Assembly: GCA_963930775.1 (NCBI GenBank)
Contig: OZ005692.1
Location: forward strand, 2,094,135 to 2,158,134
Direction: 5' to 3'
Length of the DNA stretch: 64,000 nt
Origin: Cliona cf. orientalis
Lineage: Eukaryota; Porifera; Demospongiae; Clionaida; Clionaidae
Under the pieces are notes generated by a model. That model had not been told where the DNA came from. It saw nothing but the letters and a program-made list of their open reading frames with translations, and did no database searches. The first letter of the stretch is position 1. The number at the start of each line of letters is the position of its first letter. This document shows positions 46,714 to 58,416 of the stretch, piece after piece. The position numbers were made by a program, and so were the translations under genes.

Positions 46714-49523
46714 ATGGGATTCCAAGTATTTGTTTTGCTCGGCGTATTGAGCTTTATACTGCATGTCACCATTGCTGAAGGTAAGTTGCCAGCTTGCTTA
46801 AGGTGCTCATGTATTATTGTAAGAATAGCTTGCTCCAAATGATGTTAACATCATATGTTAATTATTATGTTTTACATGGCCATGCAGATGCTGTGATTGG
46901 CGACATTCAGTTGGTGCCAACGGCAGATATTGACCACTTCGAAGTTCAGGTCTACTATGGTGATGGTCTTAACCCTGCTTCGTGGGTTGGAATTTGTCAC
47001 GATCATTCATATCTTGTCCAGAATGTCACCTGCCGGCAACTTGGTTACAAGGCAGCGGAACATTCCAGTTTCATTTCCGTGTAAGTTAAGCTGATTAAAT
47101 TTATAAATGCATGCCTGCGCACTGGATTCAGGTGTATTCCATAATATTATACCGGTAGTTTATTATAATTTAAAGTAGGCATGCATGATTTCACAATTAC
47201 TGATATTATGACTGCTGAGAAATAGACCATTCAATTTTACAATGATCAATTTTCCATTAAGGTGGAAAAATTTTTTTTTAGAATACCATGCATACCTATA
47301 ACACAATGTAAATTTTTGGCTTCATAATAATAAACTATAATAATAGTGCTTATAGTTGCAAATCATAAACTGTACAGTGTAGTTGTGGATGCAAGTATTT
47401 TCTCAGATGCATAATATCTACTATGACAGCAAACTTTGATTATTAGTAAATTAATCCATGGTAAAATGGATGTATAGCTATGCTGTTAGTTTGTTTGCCA
47501 TAATAATATTATTATGCATAATAATTATTATCACGTAGCTACTATCACATGCACAGGCCATCCTCAACACAAATAAAGCTCTTCAACGTTGATTGTCGAC
47601 AAATGCCTGAGGCAAATCACATATTGCGATGCAAGTATAATGTATCTCAAAGTTCAACCAGCAATGATTGTTCAAATGCACGAGCACTGGCAGTGAATTG
47701 TGGTACGTATGTAACAGTTAATGTTACCATTGTAACAGTTATAATAGCATTATTTTTGAGGGCTATAGGCTACTAACTCTAAGGTCACAATGGGATGTAT
47801 GGATTTGAAGAAAAATAGGGCTGCATGGGATATAATTATATGGGCGGGCTGGACACTCCGTGCACATGATTGTAATACGATACCTACAATAATTATTATT
47901 ATGTGCCTGTTAACATTCACAATGCAATGATTGTTGCTACGTACATGTAGTCCCCATGATAATAATAGCATTCACTATCAGAACCTTGCAATTCTATATC
48001 TTCTTATTCTTTATGATGCAAATCCATGACATGCATTGCATGCTATGGTGGCGCCGGCGGCAGCACACCTGCATACGTGTAGCTAACTCATAGCACGACT
48101 GTGCACGCAATGATTATCACTGCAGATTTCAATTCTCCCCTCCCTCCTTATGATGGTCAAGTTATCCTTTGCCCACCCCAGCTTGTTGGTACCACATACA
48201 AAAGGAGCACTTCATTTGGAGTTGTTGGTGTAAGGTTGCATAACAAAGTTATGGCTGTAAGTCAGCCTGTTGCTGCTGACAATAAGGAAAGCAAACCACT
48301 TGGAGGAAGTGAAGCTGATGCTATTTGTAGGGAGCTTGGATATACAGGAGTCATCCCTGGAAGTATAGCAACCAAAAATACTTATGAGCACATTTCAATG
48401 AGACCGCCATACAATTTCAATCATTGCTTGTATGTTATGCATAATAATAATAATATTAGGAGGACACAGAATTAATTTTAGTTAATATATTCAACTGCAT
48501 CATATAATACAGTTCTGCCGGGAACACTGTTGGAGATCTTCCATTTCGCTACATCCACAACGCCTCGTGGTTAAGCACTGATCAAGTTCTGAAATGTACA
48601 AATCTGCAGGATTCCCAAAAGTGCTTTGGATGCTGCTACAATTATCCACAGGATGATTGTAGCGACCGCGCTTGTGTTACCAACATAAATGATGTTGTAA
48701 TTCGTTGTGGTAAGTTCAGTATAATAATATTATTATAGAAGAAAGGTGACTATTAATTTAAAGCATAATATAATGTGTTTCATGGCTGCCAGATTGGCAC
48801 CAATGACGAGTGTAACAGGAAGTATACCTAGCTGAACCACAATTTGAATATCATTATTTTAAAACATCATGAATTTTTGCAGGTTTTGATCCGAGCAAAG
48901 TTGGAAAGGAAAGTGGAACTGCAGGTTCTAATTTTACATGTGCTTTCAAAAACAAACGTGAAATAGAACAATGCATATCAGGTAATTATAAGAACAATTA
49001 TAGTAGGGATGGTTAATGAGTCATCATTGCTTTACTTTAAATTATAAACTTGAATTAATGCAACGCATGGACTGGCTCCCACTCACTTTAGTCGCAGCTG
49101 GGACTCAGTATAATAATATTATTATATTATATAAGTGGGCTCCCTAACATTCCTGGCCAAATCCAGGTTGAAAGGGTTTAGTCACTTCCAGCTCATATAA
49201 ATTATACGCACTGACATGCAGATAAAATTTATTATTGCTGTTATTGCAAGCTCACTTTCAATGTCATCCATGTTATATGCATACTTTTTTCTTGTCCAGA
49301 ACGTCCTGAATGTCAAACGTCCAAGCCCGTTGGCTACATAGTTGGAATTGTTATTCTAGCACTTTTGGTAGCCTGTGGCTGCCCATGTGCTTGTTATGGT
49401 GTGTACACGTACCATTACAAGCATTGTAAAGGGCCGTATGAGGAAATTGATAATGCTGGTCCTAGAGAAGGCGCTGGTCGTGGTCATCAGGAACAGCCGC
49501 CACCAGGGGGAGGAGAGCAATGA
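46714..49523 (+). CDS. SRCR-type scavenger receptor, single-pass, 409 aa
   Basis: Seven exons (46714-46780, 46888-47080, 47557-47702, 48126-48429, 48513-48709, 48883-48981, 49300-49523) splice in frame. A signal peptide (GFQVFVLLGVLSFILHVTIA) is followed by SRCR domain 1 (VQVYYGDGLNPASWVGICHD, VTCRQLGYKAAEHSS, FNVDCRQMP). A second, more divergent SRCR unit follows (GVVGVRLHNKVMA, ADAICRELGYTG, SDRACVTNINDVVIRCG). A short linker and one membrane segment (VGYIVGIVILALLVACGC) precede a tail of about 45 residues with KGPYEEIDNAG and a Pro/Gly-rich end. SRCR proteins bind microbial and self ligands at the cell surface and are numerous in sponges. YEEI is the preferred ligand of Src-family SH2 domains once phosphorylated. 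The gene is intact. Confidence 0.88.
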
Positions 49524-50319
49524 AAACTTATTACCATTAACTTTGCTGGTTGTGTTCAAATTTAGTACTGGTAGCTTAATATAAAAATAATAATATTATA
49601 TTGTATATACAATGTCATAATTTTGCAATAGGATACTGTAACAATTATAATAATAATATTATTTAGCCTCATCCCCAGGACTCATGGACTGGACCGTGGA
49701 CTGGACTATGGATCGGATGTTTGACGACCATTACCCATTCTAACTGTAGCATCTATTGCAGAGTTACATAAGTTAGACTACAGATTCTGCTTTGATCCGA
49801 TCCGTAAATTTGTCGTAATGCCTGCACTGTATACATAATATTATAATATTAATACCTCCATGTACGTAAAGGGTTGACCAATCAGCTGGTATATACCCAC
49901 TTTTGAATCTGAGCACATGGTAAAACTGAAAATTAATGGCCGCACTTAACAATAGACTGAGTCACATTATGTCTCATACTGGTTTGTTTTATATAACAGT
50001 TCAACTTTATAGCATAGGAGGCAATGTATTCAATTGGGAATTACAGGTGCACTTCTTGAGGGAATTTTTTTTGAGAATTTGATAATAGTATTATAGGCAA
50101 AAAAATTACTTTTAAATTACCCCTATTCGTGACTTAATAAGTTTATGATGATACACTATACAGCACGTATAATTATGCATGCATGTACACTAAGTATAAT
50201 ACTGATTTGCTACAAGATAATAATATTACTAGTATTAAATTTGATCACGAACATTATAATTATCAATAATATTATTACATGATATGTTGCGTTTTGATTT
50301 AGAGAATACAATACTATGA
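49524..50319. other. intergenic, duplicate of 26230-26796
   Basis: From about 49790 the sequence follows the 3' flank of the broken receptor-like copy at 26797. The part before that is A/T-rich with ATAATATTATTATA words. No gene. Confidence 0.55.
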
Positions 50320-51983
50320 TCATCGATTTTTGCATTTAGTTGCACAAGCACAAATGAAGTACAGCAAAGCAGAAGCTATTACCAAGGTTACAATCACAGC
50401 TCCCAAAATGAAAATAAATTTCTCACCAAGATGTTTTATAATCATCAGTGCTCCCAAAGTGAAAAGAAATAATCCATCGGCATGATTCATCCACTTCTTC
50501 TTATACGGTTTAATCATGAGGAACAAGGCTCCCAAAAGAATATGGAACACTCCAAAAAAGTACCAGTAATACTGACTGAATATGTTCAGTACTATGGCAA
50601 TACTCAATAAAGCAAATAAGATTCTGAGGAGCAGATAGAGAGCGGAGAAAGATCTGTAGTCAACTTGGTTTTCAGTTTTATCCTTAAACCACCCTTGAAA
50701 CACATCCATGACTAAGTGCAGAATATCCCACCTTCTGAAACCCATGAATCTTAGACAAGCCCTGAAAACTCTCGTAGGATAGAGAAGCAAAAGTAGTGGC
50801 GGTAGAACAACAAAGATTGCAATGATAGACAGTGCAAGAACCACATATGGAATGTGATTTGAATGAAAAAATGTAACTGACGGATCAAATAGCAATACAG
50901 TATCATCAGAGATCAAACTACCGCTGCAATCGTATAAGGGTACTGTAACAGCAAAAATAAGATTAATGGATACAAATAGAATCTTAGAGTAAGAAAGGAG
51001 AAGAAATGTGGCACAGGTTTTAAGTATAGTTTTCTTTGGATTCCAGTTTCTGTTACGACAGAGCAGCTTCAATGGGGTGGAGAGACAAACAGCCACATGG
51101 CAGTTCCTGTCATAAAGCTCTATTATAATACCCACTAGTACAAAAATGGTGATTAGCAGTGGAAAAAAGGCTATGATGTAGTCAAAGAGAAGAATATCTA
51201 TTGCCTTAATGAATGTACTTACACATACGGGTGGAAGAACAAGACGAAAAAAATCCAAATTCCATATACCAAACAGCGTTAAAAAATATTGTGGAAACTT
51301 TCTACTCAAATTACATACTGAGGCCACGTATAGTCCAGAGCCAACTATGATGCCATTAACACTTAACTGAATATATGTAATGATGACATTGAATGGGCTG
51401 GCAGTTCCATTGATCTCAAACAGGACTACAGCCAAATACATAATGGTTACCATAGATAACTGAAAAATGAAATACAGAATCCAGTGGTACCTGTGTTTTG
51501 AACAGTCGGCACAAGTGACACCATCTGAAAATAAGGCTGGCCCATAGCCTTCAATGCACTGTCTACACTGAGCTCCCTCTCTGTTGTAGCCACTGCACAT
51601 GAATCTGTTTAGTTCAGGTCCAGATATGTTTGTATGAATACGATACACTAACTCATGATTATAATAATTGCACATGACATTGTGTCTTTTATCTCGATAT
51701 ATGAACAGACAGCGACCAACTTCGACATCCTTATAGTGACATTATTCCAGGTCATACAGTTACCATGCGAGATTTCCAAATTATTAGTTGTTTGACTTCC
51801 ACATATTACTGAATATATTATCTTGTTGGTACAGCACTCACAGTGGCCACTTCTCCCATTGAACCAATACCAAAGTGGATATGAAGAGTTAGCCTCTGTA
51901 TCAGCAGAAGAGACTGTTAATCTTACCAATGCAATATAAATGATTGCAATGCATAAAATTCTAATTCTGCATAAGACCACCAT
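50320..51983 (-). pseudogene. multi-pass receptor-like protein without beta-helix, one frameshift
   Basis: A signal-peptide start (MVVLCRIRILCIAIIYIA) and Cys-pair segment (GHCECC) run in one frame to the NNVT stretch (about 51735). An extra TA there (ACTATAAG against ACTAAG in the homologue) shifts the frame. The remainder, from GRCLFIYRDK through the box NREGAQCRQCIEGYG...CADC and about eight membrane segments to CATKCKNR, is a clean frame of over 450 codons. With one lesion only, it may be a recent pseudogene, a sequencing error or an unrecognised short exon structure. The membrane domain is homologous to that of 29312-33718; no beta-helix is present. Confidence 0.65.
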
Positions 51984-52705
51984 TGTATAGAGCCTCCATG
52001 CAAGCTCCTCTCAATTGTCCTTCAGTATAAATACTCCAATTTTTCAGTATTTTACATGTATTTTCAGTATAGTATTTTCAGTATTAACAAAGGGCTCCGT
52101 ATATTATTATGATGTATGTACTTATAATTCTCCCAGTTTTCAGTATTTTTGAAATTTTATCAGTATTTATGATCAGAATTCAGTAAAAATACTGACAAAT
52201 CCGTATAATATTACTTGGAGGCACTGATTGTACAATGTCATGTAGTAGATTGTGCTGTGTAGCTATATATGGCTAGCTACCATTGAAGATTGAAACTTGT
52301 AGCTCCCAAAAATGTGATTGTATATTTGCAATAACTATAACAATAACAATAACAGATGGTATACTCAGTTCGGTGTTGTGAGCACAAAAATCGCCATATC
52401 TCGAGATATAGACGTCTAAGCAACTCGTAAGCACAACAAATTAAATCAATCGAATTCTGCGAAAAATTGCGTCAAATCGATGGACGCGGTCCATGGGCGT
52501 CACAAATAGCTTTTGTGCCTTTTTGTTAGCTAATGTAGCCACGCCTATCGACAGCGCCTACCAATGCATAATGAATGCTCATTGTGTTGTCTGCTCATGC
52601 GCACAACTAAGTAGCCAAGAATAATACTATGACTGGTAAAGATCGTCGAAATTAATAATGTTCTTGAACCAAAACATAATGTAAGACGTCTATACTATTG
52701 CAGCA

Positions 52706-52751
52706 GACTATTGGACATATCAGTTCATATGAACTGATACGTCCAATAGTC
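52706..52751. repeat. 46-bp near-perfect palindrome
   Basis: GACTATTGGACATATCAGTT and AACTGATACGTCCAATAGTC flank a central CATATG, with one mismatched pair. It has the look of a small hairpin element or MITE terminus pair. Confidence 0.85.
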
Positions 52752-53250
52752 CACATGCAGTCTAGATCTAGTGCAAAGAGAGTGCTTTTGTCACCGGGAC
52801 CTCCGGTAACTATGACATTGTACACTGATTAAGCAGCATTTCCACTAATTTTCTGATGCACACAAAGCAATTCTATGGATTGCACAATGTGCCTGCGGGG
52901 TATGTGCTCTACAAAGCTCTAGCTAGTTGTACATTATTATTTTGGTCTGCTGCTCGTAGCACATATATTTAACAACAATGAAACTCAGACAGGAGTCCCA
53001 TGGCAAATTTGCACTGGCGTACCAAAAACTCAGTTTTTATGAAAAATGGCAAATGGTCTATTTTCCATAGCAGGTCACATATTTGTTTGGAGAATGTTTC
53101 CGCCCACGCGCACAGTAATGTGACGACCTTTACCTACTTTGGTCAAAATTGCTACCTGCTTGCGTCTATCATGCATCCAGCTCAACTAGGTGGTGGTTTC
53201 TGGACTGGGTTTTTTTTTTTTCTGTTTAGTTTGTTCGCTTCAGAAAAAAT

Positions 53251-53325
53251 TCCTTAATCTGGTGCTGCCGAGAATCTTTAATAGTTGCCGTTTTCAAGTA
53301 ATATCGTAGGTTGTAGCCGCTATGG
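53251..53325 (-). pseudogene. 5' shred of a POT-like copy
   Basis: Reverse complement of the first codons and leader of the POT-like family. It corresponds to 63370-63445, but the ATG is changed (GCCGTTTTC in place of GCCATTTTC). Only about 75 bases survive. Confidence 0.7.
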
Positions 53326-53536
53326 TGAAAATAAATATTACTAGAAAGATGATAATCATCATGCGGGGCGAGCCTTCGCTCATGGCACGATCAGGTGTTA
53401 CTGTATTAAACATTTAAATTTTAAGTGACTGCAAACTCTACCACCCTTAGGCTACTGTATGCCATTTAGATGCCACTCTAGCACAGTAGCAGTGCCAATT
53501 AAAGCACACAGAACAGTAGTAGTTTCAGGCTCTTGT

Positions 53537-53608
53537 CTGAGATCATGGCACAATTCTTGCCTATCTAGCCGCGGTTACAGTTCAATTCTTTTTGTGCCAT
53601 GATCTCAG
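53537..53608. repeat. perfect 17-bp inverted repeat
   Basis: CTGAGATCATGGCACAA (53537-53553) is repeated as its reverse complement at 53592-53608, around a 38-base loop. Confidence 0.85.
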
Positions 53609-53770
53609 TACAGTAGTTGGTCAAGCATCCAAACTGGAGCAGTTAGCACAGGCTCTCTGTCTGATCACAGCATCATTCTTTATATACGTCATTTTAACTA
53701 TCTCTTACTGCGAGTCTATGGCTCCAACTCAACATGAACAAGTGACTCTGGTCGTATGCTGCTCAATAGT

Positions 53771-53825
53771 TAGTCTCGTGGAGCCAGACCCCTATGCGCG
53801 GGGAGGGTCTGGCTCCGCGAGACTA
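53771..53825. repeat. 21-bp inverted repeat, GC-rich
   Basis: TAGTCTCGTGGAGCCAGACC(C) at 53771-53791 pairs with 53805-53825, with one mismatch and a 13-base loop. The arm is much more GC-rich than its surroundings. It may be a terminal or subterminal repeat of a small mobile element. Confidence 0.8.
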
Positions 53826-54927
53826 CTCGATAGTGTGCTCAATGAAGCAGTCTTTGAGCCCACGCTAGCGCACTGCAGTCAGTCAGCGCGAGCACCATGG
53901 CTAACGATTCTGGCGTGCCGAGCCTAGCTTCATTCCTCTGCATAAATGACGACCTTTAGAGAGGTCACGATCTAACATTAATACGCGCGCTAAATCATTC
54001 ATAGTGATGATGTAATGCACAAGCATATTGCGCATGCGCTATGAGCACGTGGACGACGTATCGCTACATACATACATAGATACATACATACATAGGTACA
54101 GCGAATTCGCCATATGTTACTCTTGTATTCGGGGCTCGCTCAGGCTCGCCCCGAATTATAATGCTAATACTGTACCAGGTTGAACCCTATCTGCTCTATT
54201 TCTTTATTTCCATAAGCATAACATGATTTCACAATAATTATTAAACTAAAATTTAATGTTATCACATGACATGTAATGAATAAGCACTTAATGTATAAAA
54301 TTTTCTCATTGTATATAGAAGTTTTCCCATGCAAATAGGTGATAAAATCAGTTTACTACCCACTATGCTTGGCTTATGTTACGGTACTACCATCTGGGTG
54401 TACATAGCTGGTTCTCCATAATTAGCTATTAATAGCGCATGCAGTGTGCTATATATAGCATGCATGCATAGATAATGAATGAAATCTGATAACACGATAA
54501 CATCTTCATGAGCTCGTAGTCTTCACGGGACAGGTAGCAATCTTTATTGATGTCCTGCATTCTTATGGATTTTATAAGTTAAACCTCATCTTTTCTTAAG
54601 TGTTAGGGTTCCTTAATTGCTTTTCCTTAGCACTTATTATATGTACGGTATGGATCTCTATCATGATAGTGAGCTAGCTGTGTGGCTAATGTTTGGGAAG
54701 ACAATCACTCAGAGAGAGAGAGGGTTAAGCTTGGCATTGCAATTGATTGAAAGCCATAGTTATCATTAAGGCTACACTTAATAATTATAACGAGCTACAA
54801 AATCTTTTGAAAAGAAAAAGTATGATAAAAAAGTGCAGTAAGTAGTATGATTATTAGCTATATTATTAATAACAGGCACAACTCTATTTAGCAGAAAGAG
54901 TCATTGTGTGCTCCTTAATTAATGCTA

Positions 54928-57231
54928 CTAATTGATAGTGTGAACATTAGGTTCATCTCGAGCATTAGCATAGTACTCTTCAGCATAGCGATAGATGTTG
55001 TCAGGTTCATCTCTCACTCTATACTGGTACTGCCGAGCAACACATGTGTAAGTCACTATCCCAATAAGGGCTATGATGACATTGATAAGATAGTAGACAA
55101 AACCACAACTGGGGAAACTGCGCAAAGTATCTCTCCATCCAAGGGCAAAAGGTAGATATATTATTACTACACCAAGCAGCTGAAAGATTCCTTTGATGGC
55201 AAAGAAAGTTCCGATTACAAGTCCTTTCATTGCGTGAGGGCTCTGAGAACATATGAACTCATACACAGCTATGTAGAGAAGCATGTAGCGTAAGTCATCA
55301 TTACTCGACCACCTTTTATTGTCGACCGATATCTACTACACGGTGGTCTCGGGTGTGGTCGCGTTTTGCCACACACTATGAACGTATGGCGATGGTATTA
55401 ATTTTGTGTATCCTGCATATATAAAAGTTTCACTCGATATGAAAACTTGATATTTATGATAATAGTAAGTAATAATCATGATGAAAGTATTATCTTAAGT
55501 ATCTACTACTTGTATGCACATTTATTATAAAAATCGGCCATCGGTCGACATTAGCACTGTTGCAAATTACTGGGCGGTCGACAACAGGTGGAAACGGTCG
55601 CCAATCCATAAAATCATGGGTCTAGCATACTCGCTCATAGTGACCTGCAGAAACGAGATTCATACACGGTAAGTGGTCGTTTAATAGACAAATGAATTAT
55701 CTACCGAATGGATTTTGTTCGAGGTTCATAGCACGTACAGAGCCCGAGTTACAGTCCCGAACGTCTTAGATGGTCGAGAGTTGATGACTTACGCTAGCCA
55801 ACTGCATTTAGAGAATACTGAATTACAAGCCAGTTAGAGTTGATATCAAGCATCATGGCATCATAGTCAAAAAATGGTTCATCATGTAGAAAACATACAG
55901 TCACATTGGTATGTACTATGTGTCCATAAGCATCCATTACCGAGGTGCATAAAGTAGAGAGCAGAATGAAGATCATTCCAAGTCCAATTCTCTTCAACAT
56001 TCCTGCGATGTAATTCTGAATGAAAGGTCGAAGGAGGCAAAGATATATGGGGATGAGAAATGTTATCAACAACGGAGTCAAGGTGTCAATGTGAAAGGTA
56101 TATTTATCATCATCCTTTAAATTTTTTCCATCTAGGTGATTTACAAATATCCCAAGTATTCCGTCAATTGAAAAATCTACCATCATAATTGGTGCTAGAG
56201 TTATTAATACACGTAAGATTCCCAAGAAAGCTTTGACATCCTCCACCTGTTCGGTTGTGAAGGGTCCTCCATATTTCTCCTTGCCCAAGTCAAGCCGGGA
56301 GGGAAGCTCATCCTCACAATAGGTGAAGGCACTGCGACGAATTGGATTAGCATGATCTTTGGCAAATTTAAGCACTCTATAAACCAGCTTGTAAGGATTT
56401 TCGGATCCTGCATCTGTCAAAAACCACTGACGCTTGTATCGTTGAATGCAAAGGGTTGCTCCAAGAAGCAGAGATGGAAAGAATATCAAGCAAATACCCA
56501 ATATAAAGAAGCTAGTGTTAAATCCTATTTCCAGTGGTAGTAATCCAGCATAGCTTGTCCAGACATACCAATGAATATATAAGACAGAGTCTTCCATAGG
56601 AGCATCGTGGAGCTGGTCCATACCATACTGTATCACATTAGCACTGAAACAAATAAGACCACAGGGTATAAGTAGAGCTGCAATAAGAATAGGTATTCCA
56701 AATACTACAATGATAAGAATAAGCATGGTGAGTTGAATGGTATTTGGATGATACATGACAATATCTACATCTTGAAATTTCAGGAATCATACTTGCACTT
56801 GCCACACCTCCAAGTACCACCATTGCCACTATGCTGCCCCAGATAACACTCACACTATAGACAACAGTTTTATATTTTCCCCACCGTATGTCAGCCAGAC
56901 ACCCAGCCAGAGGGTAGAAGAGGAAAAGAAATGCTGCAACGGAATACATGATGATGCCTGTATTATAATCATCAGTATTGTCAAACAGCATTCCAAAAAA
57001 GTTAGGATCAAGGAAACTTTCAAGACAAGCAACAAGAATCAAATTCCACACTAAAATGAGTATAGCAGCATTTGATGACACACAGCACCTTTGACGTCTG
57101 CAGTGAAACTTGGATTGTATTATTCTTGCATGGATTCTTCGTCTTGAATTTCGTAAGAATGGTGTGGTAGTAGTTATGTTCTCTTCAGCACTTGCCAAGT
57201 CCTTAATTTGCTGTTGCTGAGGATCTTCCAT
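54928..57231 (-). pseudogene. POT-like copy 4, split by a MITE and frameshifted
   Basis: The frame starts MEDPQQQQIKDLASAEEN and is open to SMIPEIS (about 56775). There one shift separates it from the continuation PNTIQLTMLI. The coding sequence is then cut between NAVG and MLLYIAV by the 507-bp element at 55288-55794. The C-terminal tail has lost the codons between DEPN and VHTIN, removing the Tyr/Asp-rich stretch. With the element taken out, the flanking codons join without change, so the insertion is young relative to the duplication. Confidence 0.88.
55288..55794. mobile_element. 507-bp inverted-repeat element with TA target duplication
   Basis: The ends are GCGTAAGTCATCA and TGATGACTTACGC-type inverted repeats, continuing imperfectly to CTCGACCA. 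The element is flanked by TA at 55286-55287 and 55795-55796, while the uninterrupted paralogues have a single TA. The interior repeats GGTCGAC/CGGTCG words and has no open frame. A TA duplication points to the Tc1/mariner superfamily, as a non-autonomous member. Confidence 0.9.
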
Positions 57232-58416
57232 TTTCAAGTGGATAACAAAAATACCGTAATCAGCTTTATGAACTTGCTTTCAAATAGCACTAATTATACT
57301 TAAGTGACATCGTTTTTAGTTGCAATCATTCTGCATAGCTACAAGTATGCATGTGGACATGTGGGGGGGGAAATGCAACTTATGGTAATTTAATTTAGTA
57401 AATTTGTCAACGTTTCGACTAGATTGTCTAGTCATCCTATTAGGGCAACCCGAAACCAAACCATTTTTTCCCTAAGGATGACTATAGAGCATCTAGCCAA
57501 AACAATGGCAACTTTAATTTTAATATGTATACGTAAGTAGAGAATTTTTGTTATTTCAGTGCTAATAATGGTACTATTCTCAACCCAAATCTGTTCCATT
57601 GTAACTTTGTTTCCATAAGCAGAACATGGTTTCACAATTCATGCAGTGTCAGAACACCACATGTATTGTTCTATTTAAGCATGCACTAACTTAAAGCAGC
57701 TGTATCACAGATTATTATTACATGCACACTCAAGTTGAAGTATTCTCAACTGCCTGCAAATTGAAGGTAATACTTTTATCCACTGTGCTTGGACTGTTGA
57801 TAACATGTTTGTTTTAACAGAGCCTATGGAAATTAAATTCAGCAGATCCATTTCTTTACCGTGTGATTATAATGAAACCTATTATTGTATATAATATTAT
57901 TATGTTCCCAGTGTCGTTATGTAATATAAATGACAGGCTAGTCTCAGGAGCGATTGCAAGGCCATACTGATCGAATTGCTAAAATAATTCACACAGATAT
58001 CAATTACATTATAAACTATCTTTAAATTTCAACAAGGCAGAGCATCCTGAATGTATGTTGTCTCTTGGCTATGTTATATATGCCGTGTCAGTAAAATTAT
58101 TACACTTATGTTGCTGTCTTAGGTTAGTAAATATTAAATTGTTTAAAAGCCTACCATTGATCCAACACTAATATTAAAGCTGGGAATGGAACCTATAAGG
58201 GTGAGGCTAGCCTGTAGCTACATAATTATCAGCAATTGTTGCTTGAAAACAATCTGGTAAATTACAAGTATTATTTAGCAGAAAGAACAATAATTATTAT
58301 ATCACTGTTATTGTGTACATGCATGTTCCTTAATAGTTATTACTAACCAACTAATTATTGATAGTGTGCACATCAAGGTTATCGTAGTCATCATAGTCAT
58401 AGTTGGGTTCATCTTG
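57232..58416. other. intergenic between POT-like copies 4 and 5
   Basis: This A/T-rich stretch has parts similar to 54180-54620 and 60290-60540, the duplicated upstream flank of the family. A run of Gs lies at 57362-57369. No gene. Confidence 0.55.

Larger units (their letters stand above)
51984..54927. other. intergenic, rich in palindromes and gene shreds
   Basis: No gene is seen. Contents are a cluster of TTTTCAGTATTTT words (52020-52200), a 46-bp palindrome (52706-52751), a match to 28840-29010 (52930-53010), a 5' shred of a POT-like copy (53251-53325), and inverted repeats at 53537-53608, 53771-53825 and 54127-54156. An NRF1-like word (54030-54039) and a CATA tetranucleotide run (54061-54095) follow. 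The part 54180-54620 is homologous to 63480-64000, the upstream flank of POT-like copy 6. Confidence 0.6.

Noticed and set aside
53592-53927. Plus-strand open frame of 111 codons
   Set aside because: It runs through an inverted repeat and a GC-rich palindrome and has no family features.
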